15,164 nucleotides of DNA from Acidobacteriota bacterium (GTDB taxonomy: Bacteria; Acidobacteriota; UBA4820; DSQY01): the NCBI GenBank assembly GCA_022759065.1, contig JAEMPZ010000056.1:1-15164 (forward strand). Reading direction: 5' to 3'. Under the pieces are notes generated by a model. The model worked only from the letters and a program-made list of their open reading frames with translations. It had not been told where the DNA came from and made no database searches. The translations under genes and the position numbers were made by a program. Shown here in pieces: positions 1 through 9,474 of this stretch. Positions within the stretch are counted from its first letter, which is position 1. Each line of letters starts with the position of its first letter.

Positions 1-79
1 CTGACTTTCCTCCCTGACCTCCCTGTCCTCCCTGTGAATCTTCCCTTGGTGTCTTGGTGCCCTGGTGGTGAATCTTCCC
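1..79. repeat. Two-module short-period intergenic repeat
   Basis: Three exact copies of CCTCCCTG lie at 9-16, 18-25 and 27-34 (period 9). They run into GTGAATCTTCCC at 34-45. A second module follows with three (C)YTGGTG units starting at 45, 53 and 61 (period 8), and it ends in an identical GTGAATCTTCCC at 68-79. Read on the minus strand, each module is a GGGAAGATTCAC header followed by three short G/A-rich or CCA-rich units. No ORF convincingly occupies the region. Its function is unknown. The header-plus-triplet layout resembles dispersed intergenic repeats I recall from other environmental bacterial genomes, which is recollection rather than a search. The array may continue left of the window. 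Confidence 0.75.
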
Positions 80-124
80 GCGCATGAATGCGGTGCCGGT
101 GTACCGGCGTTTCGCGTTAGGCCA

Positions 125-153
125 TTGACAAATAAGCCCTTTTCGGGCATAAT
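125..153 (+). promoter_or_regulatory. Predicted sigma70-type promoter for yajC-secDF
   Basis: A perfect -35 TTGACA at 125-130 and a -10 CATAAT at 148-153 are separated by exactly 17 bp. The start codon of yajC is 28 bp downstream. The spacer contains a small inverted repeat, GCCC (136-139) and GGGC (145-148), whose right arm touches the -10. Prediction from sequence only. Confidence 0.7.
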
Positions 154-166
154 CATGGTTTCTTGT

Positions 167-174
167 GGAGGAGG
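167..174 (+). promoter_or_regulatory. Ribosome binding site of yajC
   Basis: GGAGGAGG lies 6 bp before the ATG at 181. This rules out the in-frame TTG at 163, which would place the Shine-Dalgarno sequence inside the coding region. Confidence 0.8.
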
Positions 175-180
175 TCCCGC

Positions 181-498
181 ATGCCTTTTGCCCTACTCAT
201 GGCCCAACCGCAGGGCGGCGCGCAGAGCAACCCGATCGCCGCGTTCCTGCCGCTCCTGCTGCTGGTAGTCGTCTTTTACTTCATGTTGATCAGGCCGCAA
301 CAGAAGCGCGCCAAGCAGCATCGCCAGATGATTGACTCCTTGAAGAGCGGCGACCGCGTTTACACCGCTGGAGGCATGCGCGGCACGGTGGCCGCCGTTG
401 ACGGCGATACCGTGGTTCTTCGCGTGGCCGACAACGTCAAACTCACCTTTAACAAATCCGCAATCGCTGGCGTCTTTCAGGACGGAAACCAGTCTTAA
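181..498 (+). CDS. yajC: Preprotein translocase subunit YajC
   Basis: A 105-residue single-pass inner-membrane protein that associates with SecD-SecF in the Sec holotranslocon. It has a short N-terminus, one strongly hydrophobic helix at about residues 19-37, then the family hallmark RPQQKR (38-43) and a small cytoplasmic beta domain containing LKSGDRVYTAGGMRGTV (54-70). The length is normal for the family (about 85-120). The start is set by GGAGGAGG 6 bp upstream. It is followed after 9 bp by secDF, which confirms the assignment and implies co-transcription from the promoter at 125-153. The usual upstream neighbours in many bacteria (tgt, queA) are not visible; an intergenic repeat lies there instead. 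Confidence 0.95.
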   Translation: MPFALLMAQPQGGAQSNPIAAFLPLLLLVVVFYFMLIRPQQKRAKQHRQMIDSLKSGDRVYTAGGMRGTVAAVDGDTVVLRVADNVKLTFNKSAIAGVFQDGNQS

Positions 499-507
499 GG
501 GGGGCTC

Positions 508-3327
508 ATGCGTTCCAACCTCACGTGGAAAACCGCTCTTGTCCTTCTGGTCACTGTTCTTTGCGTCTTCTTTTTCTACTTCGACTCGAAAAAGGGGTTC
601 AACCCCAAGGGTAATCTGAAGCTGGGCCTGGACCTCAAGGGCGGAGTCCACCTTGTCCTTCTGATGAACACGGACGTCACCGTCCGCAACAAGATAAACA
701 ACGACATCTCGGCCATCAAGGACGAGCTCGCCAAGCAAAACGTTCCCGTCCAAAATGTATATCCTTCGGACAAGGGCGCCGCCATAACGGTTGAAGGCAA
801 CGACCCCAACCTGGGCGTCAAGCTTCGGGGGATGGTTGACAAGGACCTTTCCTACTACAACTTCGACGCCCTGGGCTCCGGCAAGTTCTCCCTTGAGATG
901 AAGTCAAGCTATGAGAGCGACCTCAGGGAGAACGCGATCGCGCAGTCCCTCGAAACCATCAGAAACCGTATTGACAAGTACGGCGTCTCCGAAACGGCAA
1001 TCCACCGCGAGGGGATGCGCTCCAACAAAATCGTGGTCGAGCTTCCCGGCGTCGAAGATTCCACCGAAGTGAAGATCCTCATCGGCAAAGCGGCGCAGCT
1101 CGGGTGGCACCAGACCGTCGAACCGGTTAACGGGGCTCCCACGCGCGACGCCATTCTCAAGCAGTATGGCGGTTCGCTTCCCCCCGACATCGGCATTTTC
1201 CAGGGCTCGCCCGACAAGTTCCAGTCAGAAGTTTATTTCGCCCTCAAGAAGGTCCCCGTCGTCTCTGGCGCCGACCTTACCAACGTGCAGGTGGGCGGAA
1301 ACACCTTCGGCCAGCCGGTCGTTGATTTTCAGCTTTCCGCCGTCGCTGGACAGAAGTTCAGGGAGTTCACGCGGGCCCACGTTGGCGACCACGCGGCGAT
1401 AGTGCTCGACGACATGGTCATCTCGAACCCGACCATTAATAGCGAGATCGGCGACAGGGGGATGATCGAGGGCAACTTCACCCCCCAGGAGGCGAAGGAG
1501 CTGGTTCTTCAACTTAAGTCCGGCGCGTTGCCCGCCATTCCGGAGTTCGCCGAGGAGCGCCAGGTCGGCCCGAGCCTGGGCCTTGACAGCATCAGGAAAG
1601 GCGCCTATTCCGGCTTCATAGGCATAGCCGCGATTTTTATTTTCATGATCGCTTACTACCGCCTTTCCGGCATGAACGCCATCGTAACGCTGGTGCTGAA
1701 CTTCATCATCTTGATGGGCGTCATGTCCACCTTCGGCATGACTCTCACGGTGCCTGGCATTGCGGGCATCATCCTGACAATAGGCATGGCCGTTGACTCG
1801 AACGTCCTCTTCTTCGAGCGCATCAAGGACGAGCTCATTGACAAGAAGCCCGTCGTTACAGCCATAGCCAACGGTTTTGCCAAGGCGTTTCTTACCATCA
1901 TTGACACCCACATGACGCAGTTCATTTCGGCCCTGATACTCTTCCAGTTCGGGTCGGGGCCGGTGAAGGGCTTCGCCGTGACGCTGGGCGTGGGCCTCGC
2001 GGCCTCGCTTTTCACATCATGGTACGTGTCGCGCTTGATCTACGAGATCGTCCTGGAGATCAGGAACCGCCACGCGAAGACGCCGGTGACGACGCTTTCG
2101 ATCGGGCCGATCCACTCCTTCCGCGGCACCAACATCCCCTTCATGAAATACAAGCTGGCATTCCTGGCCGCCTCCTTGATCCTAATCACCCTGGGCCTCT
2201 GGAGCCTCTTCACCCGTGGCCTCAACTGGGGAATTGACTTCAGGGGAGGCCAGGAGGTCCAGGTCAGGTTTAACTCGCAAGTAGACGCGCGCAAGATCGA
2301 GGAGCAGCTTAGAAAGGCCGTGCGCGCATCGCTGACGGTCGTGCGCTACGGCCAGCCGCAGGACAACGAAATACTCGTCAGGCTCGAGGCCAAGGACGCT
2401 TCAGGAAAGCTCTTGAGCGAGAGCGAGCTTGCTCAAACGCTCTCCACGATAAGGGCCACGCTGCGCGACCCGGAGACGAGCGCCGCGATCTCGAGCGGGA
2501 AAGTTGACCTTAACCAGAGCACCGCCAAGGACCTCGAGGATTTGATTCTCTCCGGCATCAACTCGGGCAGCCTGGCTGGAACAGCCGAAGGCGCGAAGTC
2601 GCTATCTCAGGCCGTCATGGAGATCAAGAAAAATGGTGGCGGCATCATCCCCTCTATGGATGCAATCAAAGGCGCGCCCGGGATGAGCGACAACATGATG
2701 GCGTACCTCCGAAGCAAGGCTTTCGCTGGCAACTTCGCCATTTTGCGTACCGACACGGTTGGCCCAACGGTCGGCGAGGAGCTGAGAGTAAAAGCCATCT
2801 ACGCCGTGCTTGCTTCGCTTGTAGGCATCCTTTTGTACGCGTGGTTCCGTTTCCAGTTCCGTTTCAGCGTCGGCGCCATTCTCTCTCTTGTCCACGACGC
2901 GCTGATCGCCATAGGCTTTGTTTCCCTCTTCAACGTTGAAGTGAACCTTCCCACCGTCGCCGCCCTGCTTACGCTGCTTGGTTACTCCATCGCCGACACC
3001 GTGGTCGTCTTCGACAGAATCCGCGAGCACATGCGCGCGACGCGAAAGCAGGAGGACGACGCGCTCTTTGACAAGGCCATCAACGAGACGCTGTCGCGGA
3101 CGCTCATCACTTCCTTGCTCACCTTCTTCGTCGTACTCGCCATGCTGCTGTGGGGCGGCGAGGCCATCTACTCCTTCGCCTTCGTCATGACCGTCGGCAT
3201 CATCGTGGGAACATACTCGTCCATTTTCATCGCGAGCCCATACGTGCTTTGGTGGAACTCGCTTGGCTTGGAGAAGTATTTCGCGAAAAAGGGCCCGGCT
3301 CCCAACAACAGGGGGCAGCGAAAATAG
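508..3327 (+). CDS. secDF: Fused protein-export membrane protein SecDF
   Basis: A 939-residue fusion of SecD (about 1-535) and SecF (about 545-939), the RND-like module that uses the proton gradient to help pull preproteins across the inner membrane. The SecD half has TM1 (about 9-25), the LGLDLKGGVHLVL motif (39-51), a large periplasmic domain to about 360, then five predicted helices. These include GMAVDSNVLFFERIKDEL (426-443), carrying the conserved acidic residue D430. The SecF half has its own TM1 (about 548-567), GIDFRGG (575-581) and GYSIADTVVVFDRIRE (825-840) with D830. The two halves are joined by a short basic linker (about 518-545), with no intervening stop or frameshift. Between the SecF periplasmic strands and the DTVGPTVG motif (749-756) sits an insertion of about 120 residues (about 628-748) that classical SecF lacks. 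Part of it looks ComEA-like. Start ATG is preceded by a G-rich Shine-Dalgarno sequence. Confidence 0.96.
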   Translation: MRSNLTWKTALVLLVTVLCVFFFYFDSKKGFNPKGNLKLGLDLKGGVHLVLLMNTDVTVRNKINNDISAIKDELAKQNVPVQNVYPSDKGAAITVEGNDPNLGVKLRGMVDKDLSYYNFDALGSGKFSLEMKSSYESDLRENAIAQSLETIRNRIDKYGVSETAIHREGMRSNKIVVELPGVEDSTEVKILIGKAAQLGWHQTVEPVNGAPTRDAILKQYGGSLPPDIGIFQGSPDKFQSEVYFALKKVPVVSGADLTNVQVGGNTFGQPVVDFQLSAVAGQKFREFTRAHVGDHAAIVLDDMVISNPTINSEIGDRGMIEGNFTPQEAKELVLQLKSGALPAIPEFAEERQVGPSLGLDSIRKGAYSGFIGIAAIFIFMIAYYRLSGMNAIVTLVLNFIILMGVMSTFGMTLTVPGIAGIILTIGMAVDSNVLFFERIKDELIDKKPVVTAIANGFAKAFLTIIDTHMTQFISALILFQFGSGPVKGFAVTLGVGLAASLFTSWYVSRLIYEIVLEIRNRHAKTPVTTLSIGPIHSFRGTNIPFMKYKLAFLAASLILITLGLWSLFTRGLNWGIDFRGGQEVQVRFNSQVDARKIEEQLRKAVRASLTVVRYGQPQDNEILVRLEAKDASGKLLSESELAQTLSTIRATLRDPETSAAISSGKVDLNQSTAKDLEDLILSGINSGSLAGTAEGAKSLSQAVMEIKKNGGGIIPSMDAIKGAPGMSDNMMAYLRSKAFAGNFAILRTDTVGPTVGEELRVKAIYAVLASLVGILLYAWFRFQFRFSVGAILSLVHDALIAIGFVSLFNVEVNLPTVAALLTLLGYSIADTVVVFDRIREHMRATRKQEDDALFDKAINETLSRTLITSLLTFFVVLAMLLWGGEAIYSFAFVMTVGIIVGTYSSIFIASPYVLWWNSLGLEKYFAKKGPAPNNRGQRK

Positions 3328-3348
3328 GCGCCGCCTTTTGCGCGCTTC

Positions 3349-3380
3349 AAAAAGAGCCGCTCTGGTGAGCGGCTCTTTTT
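3349..3380 (+). terminator. Rho-independent terminator after secDF
   Basis: A perfect 14-bp inverted repeat: AAAAAGAGCCGCTC (3349-3362), loop TGGT (3363-3366), GAGCGGCTCTTTTT (3367-3380). The GC-rich core is followed by a T tract on the plus strand. The matching A tract on the left means it could also work in the opposite direction. It begins 22 bp after the secDF stop codon and closes the yajC-secDF unit. Confidence 0.93.
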
Positions 3381-3395
3381 AATTTGGCCCTCCGC

Positions 3396-3424
3396 TTGAA
3401 ACCGCTTGCCAAAAGATGTTATCT
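3396..3424 (+). promoter_or_regulatory. Possible promoter of the response regulator gene
   Basis: TTGAAA (3396-3401) and TTATCT (3419-3424) are spaced by 17 bp, just after the secDF terminator and 19 bp before the ATG at 3444. The match is moderate. The need for a promoter here, right after a strong terminator, supports it. Confidence 0.45.
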
Positions 3425-3443
3425 TTTTGGGGGGGAACGAACA

Positions 3444-4109
3444 ATGGCCGAGACAGCGGCTGAGAGTTACATCGTCAAGTGCCCGCGATGCGGAAACGCC
3501 TTTGACGCCGCGGCCGCCGCATTTTGTTCATGCCTTACGACGGTGCGCACGCCTTGCTGCCCCCATTGCGGAGCCTGCTTTTGCTCCTTGCCCAAGGCCA
3601 ACCTTCAAGCTTTTTGGTCCGGCGCTCCACCTTCCATGTGGGCGAAGCGGTTGCGGCGGCACTCAAAAAGCGGTTCCTGTCAAGCTTCTTCGGGCTTCTT
3701 GGACCTGCGCCGTCCGCTGGTGCTTGTCGTGGACGATGAGTGCGACACCCTTTCCGTCGCCCAACGGCTGGTGCGCGGGTTTGGATACGGCGTGGTACCC
3801 GCCGAGGATGGCCAAGAGGCCTTCGAGGCCGCCGTGCGGTTCAAGCCGGATCTGGTGCTGGCCGATGCCATGATGCCCAAACTCGATGGGCGCCGGCTCT
3901 CTCTGCGCATAAAGAACACCCCCGAATTAGCCAAGGTGAAGGTCGCCATAATGACGGGCCTCTTCACCAAAGAACAGCACAAGACGGAAGCTCTCAAGGA
4001 ATTCAAGGCTGACGCATATCTCAGAAAGCCCGTAAGGGCGGACGAACTGAAGGCGCTGCTGCTCGCGCTTCTGGGGCCACCGGCAAAAGAGCCCGCGCCG
4101 GCATCGTGA
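3444..4109 (+). CDS. Response regulator with N-terminal Cys-rich zinc-ribbon-like domain
   Basis: A 221-residue protein. The N-terminus (about 10-50) is rich in cysteine: CPRCG (13-17), FCSC (27-30), CCPHCGACFC (38-47), which looks like one or two treble-clef or zinc-ribbon metal sites. A basic stretch (about 66-77) and linker follow, then a receiver domain (about 90-212). The receiver has the acidic pair D97-D98 in LVVDDE, the phospho-acceptor D141 in VLADAMMP, T171 in AIMTGLF and K195 in LRKPV, so it should be phosphorylatable. No DNA-binding or enzymatic output domain follows, so the output may be the Cys-rich domain itself or a protein partner. No histidine kinase is adjacent. ATG 3444 is chosen over the in-frame TTG at 3384 because a run of seven G at 3429-3435 lies just upstream and the TTG lies next to the terminator. 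The biological role cannot be read from the sequence. Confidence 0.88.
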   Translation: MAETAAESYIVKCPRCGNAFDAAAAAFCSCLTTVRTPCCPHCGACFCSLPKANLQAFWSGAPPSMWAKRLRRHSKSGSCQASSGFLDLRRPLVLVVDDECDTLSVAQRLVRGFGYGVVPAEDGQEAFEAAVRFKPDLVLADAMMPKLDGRRLSLRIKNTPELAKVKVAIMTGLFTKEQHKTEALKEFKADAYLRKPVRADELKALLLALLGPPAKEPAPAS

Positions 4110-4174
4110 CATCCCATCCAGCCTGGTGAAATAGAAGGCGCCTTTCCTCCGTTTTAAGAGACGCCCGTTGTGGT

Positions 4175-4183
4175 GGAGGAGGG
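4175..4183 (+). promoter_or_regulatory. Ribosome binding site of the ErpA-type gene
   Basis: GGAGGAGGG lies 4 bp before the ATG at 4188. It favours that start over the in-frame GTG at 4170, which would put the Shine-Dalgarno inside the gene. A 10-bp palindrome AAGGCGCCTT (4135-4144) lies farther upstream. I see no convincing promoter in 4110-4174. Confidence 0.75.
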
Positions 4184-4187
4184 TAGC

Positions 4188-4511
4188 ATGCTGGTCTTGA
4201 CGGAACAGGCTCAAAAAGCAGTCGAGGAATTCCTGAAGAAAGAGGAAAAGAGCGGTTACGCCCTGCGCGTTTCCGTCGTGGGCGGCGGATGCAGCGGTTT
4301 TCAGTATGATCTTTCCCTGGCGGACAAGCCCACTGATGACGACGAGATTTACCGCTTCGGAAACGTGGCCGTGTTCGTTGACAAAACGTCTCTTTCGTTT
4401 CTAAAAGGCACGACCATTGATTACGTTTCCGGGCTCTCCGGCGAGGGTTTCGTGTTTGAGAACCCGAACGCCCTCTCTTCGTGCGGCTGCGGCCATTCGT
4501 GCGAGGCGTGA
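4188..4511 (+). CDS. erpA: A-type Fe-S cluster carrier (ErpA/IscA/HesB family)
   Basis: A 107-residue protein that receives a nascent iron-sulfur cluster and passes it to apo-enzymes. The three cluster-ligand cysteines are present: C35 in GGGCSGFQY and C99/C101 in SSCGCG. The 64-residue spacing between the first two equals that of characterised A-type carriers. GGGCSGFQY and the NPNA-S-CGCG ending are closer to ErpA than to IscA, so erpA is the better name; orthology is inferred from motifs only. An extra C105 lies in the tail (CGHSCEA). No iscS/iscU/suf genes are next to it. The ferredoxin-dependent KorAB in the same window is one conceivable client pathway. Its stop codon is 3 bp from the gyrA stop codon on the other strand. 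Confidence 0.93.
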   Translation: MLVLTEQAQKAVEEFLKKEEKSGYALRVSVVGGGCSGFQYDLSLADKPTDDDEIYRFGNVAVFVDKTSLSFLKGTTIDYVSGLSGEGFVFENPNALSSCGCGHSCEA

Positions 4512-4516
4512 CGCCT
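4504..4516. other. Small inverted repeat over the convergent erpA/gyrA stop codons
   Basis: AGGCG (4504-4508) and CGCCT (4512-4516) form a 5-bp stem whose loop is the erpA stop codon TGA (4509-4511). The right arm runs into the gyrA stop codon (complement at 4515-4517). No T tract follows on either strand, so as a terminator it is weak. Nevertheless it is the only structure between the two convergent units. Confidence 0.4.
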
Positions 4517-7028
4517 ATTCTTCAATTATCTCCCCGCCGGCCATTTCATCGGCGGCGCGCTTCGCTATGGATACCACCTTGTCGCCGCTTTCGAGGGAAA
4601 TGATCCTGAACCCCTGCGTCCTGCGCCCGACTTCCGATATTCCCTTTGCTGGGGTGCGTATAAGCTGGCCTTTGGCTGTGATGACGACCACCTCGTCATC
4701 TTCGCGGACGTAGAGCCCTCCGACGACCTTTCCGTTCTTTGGCGTAAGTTGAATGTTGATGATTCCGGAGCCAGCGCGGCCCTGGATGCGGTAGTGGCTT
4801 AACGGCGTCCGTTTCCCGTAGCCCTTTTCGGTCACCGTCAGAATGCCGCCCTCTTGCGCCACAGCCTTTCCCGCCCCTTCTTCGTCAAAGGATTCGATTA
4901 CCGTGCCTGCAAGGATTTCCATCTCGACGACCTGGTCGTCTCCTTTGAGGCGAATGCCTATGACGCCCTGGCTCGTCCTGCCGGAGGGGCGCACGTCCTC
5001 TTCGTGGAAAGTTATGCAATGCCCTTCCCTCGAAGCCAGGAAAACGTGGCTCTTGCCGTCGGTTATGCCCGCGCCAACAAGTTCGTCGCTCTCCTTGAAG
5101 GTCATCGCGATCTTGCCGTTGGAGCGAATGGAATCAAACTCGCTCATCGGCGTCTTCTTTACTATGCCGTTTTTCGTGGCCAGCATTAGGAAGTGCTCGT
5201 CGTCAAAACAGCGCCTGGCCGAGAGAAGGCCCAGGATTTTTTCCTCCGCGCCGAGGCTCAAAAGGTTCACAAGCGCCCTGCCGCGCGCCGAAGTGCCCGC
5301 CTCCGGAAGCTCGTAAACTTTCAGCGAATAAACCTTCCCCTGGTTGCTGAAGAAGAGGAACCGGTCGTGGTTCGACGCCACGAAGATGTGCTCCAGGAAG
5401 TCGTCCTCCCTGGGCGACATTCCCGCCCGCCCCTTTCCGCCGCGCTGCTGGCTCCTGTATTCCGCCAAGGCCGTGCGCTTGATGTAGCCGCCGTGGGTGA
5501 CGGTGATCAACATTTCCTCGTCCGCGATCAACTCCTCTATCGAAATATCGCCTGTGTCGTCCACGATCTGGGTGCGCCTCGGGTTCGCGAAATCCTCTTT
5601 AATCTGGCGCATTTCGGAGCAGATGATCGTCTTGACGCGCGCCTCGCTCTGGAGGATTTCCGTGAGATCCTGAATCCGCGCCAGCACCTCGCGGTACTCG
5701 GAGAGTATCTTGTCTCTCTCGAGCCCGGTAAGCCGCTGCAGCCTCATGTCGAGAATAGCCTTCGCCTGCGCCTCGCTCAGCGAGAAACGGGACATCAGGC
5801 CGTCGCGGGCCGCGTCAGGGTCGTTGGCGGCCCTTATGAGCGTTATCACCGCGTCAAGGTTGTCCAGCGCGACCGTAAGCCCCTCCAGGATGTGGGCGCG
5901 CTCCCTGGCCCTGTCGAGGTCGTACCGGGTTCTTCTGAGCACGACCTCCTTTCGGTGCGCGATGAACGCCTCTATGACGCCCTTGAGCGTGAATGTCTTC
6001 GGCTGGTTGCCGGAGATGGCCAGAAGCTGCACGCCGAAGGTCGCCTCCATCTCGGTGTGCTTGTAGAGCTGCTTGAGGATGATGTCCGAGATCTCCCCCC
6101 TGCCCAGCTCCAGAACGACGCGGATGCCCTCGCGGTTAGATTCGTCGCGGATGTCGGTTATTCCCGTAACCTTCTTTTCCTTGACGAGGTCCGCGATTCG
6201 CTCTATCAGATTAGCCTTGTTGGTCTGGTAGGGCACCTCGGTTATGATTATTGCCTCCCGGTCCTTCCTGCTTTCCTCTACGTGCGCCCTGGCGCGCATT
6301 TTTATCACGCCGCGGCCCGTCTCATAGGCCTGGCGGATGCCGTCCCTGCCAAGGATTATGCCGGCCGTAGGAAAGTCGGGCCCCGGTATGTGGCGCATCA
6401 GTTCGCCGGTCGTTATCTCAGGGCGCTCTATCATCGCCACCACGGCGTCCGCAACCTCCCCGAGATTGTGGGGTGGTATGTTCGTCGCCATGCCCACGGC
6501 GATGCCCGACGAGCCATTGACGAGAAGGTTTGGAAACATGGCCGGAAGGACCGTGGGCTCCATTTCCTCGCCGTCGTAATTGGGAACAAAGTCAACCGTG
6601 TCTTTCTCTATGTCGGCGGCCATCGCGTGGGCGAGCTTCGCCAGGCGTATTTCCGTGTACCGCATTGCCGCCGCCGCGTCGCCGTCAATCGAGCCGAAGT
6701 TTCCCTGGCCGTCCACGAGAGGGTGGCGCATGGAGAAGTCCTGGGCCAGCCGCACGATGGTATCGTAAATCGCCGCGTCCCCGTGGGGGTGGAATTTGCC
6801 CATGACGTCGCCGACGATGCGGGCCGATTTCTTGTAGGAGCGGTTCCAGTGGTTGCCGCCTATATACATGCCGTAGAGAATCCGGCGGTGAACGGGCTTG
6901 AGGCCGTCCCTTACGTCAGGAAGCGCGCGGCCAATGATCACGCTCATCGCGTAATCAAGATATGACTTCTTGATCTCTTCCTCTATCGTGACGGTCACTG
7001 GCCGGTCAAAGAGGTTCGTGGTTTCCAT
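4515..7028 (-). CDS. gyrA: DNA gyrase subunit A
   Basis: An 837-residue DNA breakage-reunion subunit of gyrase, which introduces negative supercoils as an A2B2 complex with GyrB. The N-terminal winged-helix region holds the active-site tyrosine Y124 in [10 protein letters not shown], preceded by [18 protein letters not shown] (35-52) and [18 protein letters not shown] (79-96). The coiled coil and tower domains reach about 490-500. The C-terminal beta-pinwheel (about 505-825) carries the GyrA box as QQRGGKG (527-533), which identifies GyrA rather than ParC. The quinolone-resistance position equivalent to E. coli S83 is Ala (A85), while the D87 equivalent is kept (D89). The ATG at 7028 follows AAGGGAG. 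The gene lies 19 bp downstream of gyrB in the same operon. The acidic tail (GGEIIEE) is short. Confidence 0.98.
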   Translation of the reverse strand: METTNLFDRPVTVTIEEEIKKSYLDYAMSVIIGRALPDVRDGLKPVHRRILYGMYIGGNHWNRSYKKSARIVGDVMGKFHPHGDAAIYDTIVRLAQDFSMRHPLVDGQGNFGSIDGDAAAAMRYTEIRLAKLAHAMAADIEKDTVDFVPNYDGEEMEPTVLPAMFPNLLVNGSSGIAVGMATNIPPHNLGEVADAVVAMIERPEITTGELMRHIPGPDFPTAGIILGRDGIRQAYETGRGVIKMRARAHVEESRKDREAIIITEVPYQTNKANLIERIADLVKEKKVTGITDIRDESNREGIRVVLELGRGEISDIILKQLYKHTEMEATFGVQLLAISGNQPKTFTLKGVIEAFIAHRKEVVLRRTRYDLDRARERAHILEGLTVALDNLDAVITLIRAANDPDAARDGLMSRFSLSEAQAKAILDMRLQRLTGLERDKILSEYREVLARIQDLTEILQSEARVKTIICSEMRQIKEDFANPRRTQIVDDTGDISIEELIADEEMLITVTHGGYIKRTALAEYRSQQRGGKGRAGMSPREDDFLEHIFVASNHDRFLFFSNQGKVYSLKVYELPEAGTSARGRALVNLLSLGAEEKILGLLSARRCFDDEHFLMLATKNGIVKKTPMSEFDSIRSNGKIAMTFKESDELVGAGITDGKSHVFLASREGHCITFHEEDVRPSGRTSQGVIGIRLKGDDQVVEMEILAGTVIESFDEEGAGKAVAQEGGILTVTEKGYGKRTPLSHYRIQGRAGSGIINIQLTPKNGKVVGGLYVREDDEVVVITAKGQLIRTPAKGISEVGRRTQGFRIISLESGDKVVSIAKRAADEMAGGEIIEE

Positions 7029-7047
7029 CCGGCTCCCTTCTTTATGC

Positions 7048-9441
<2,394 letters not shown>

Positions 9442-9474
9442 CTATGAACCTCCTGGCGCTTCTTTGGTTTCTCG

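Noticed and set aside
1225..1911. 228-codon minus-strand open frame inside secDF
   Set aside because: Shadow of the SecD membrane domain; its His/Asp/Gly-rich translation is typical of antisense frames.
3384..3443. TTG start extending the response regulator by 20 codons
   Set aside because: It begins right after the secDF terminator T tract, overlaps the likely promoter, and the G-rich ribosome site points to ATG 3444.
5193..6965. 590-codon plus-strand open frame opposite gyrA
   Set aside because: It is exactly antisense to conserved gyrA coding sequence. Its translation is rich in H, R and V with no recognisable domain, as expected of a GC-rich shadow frame.
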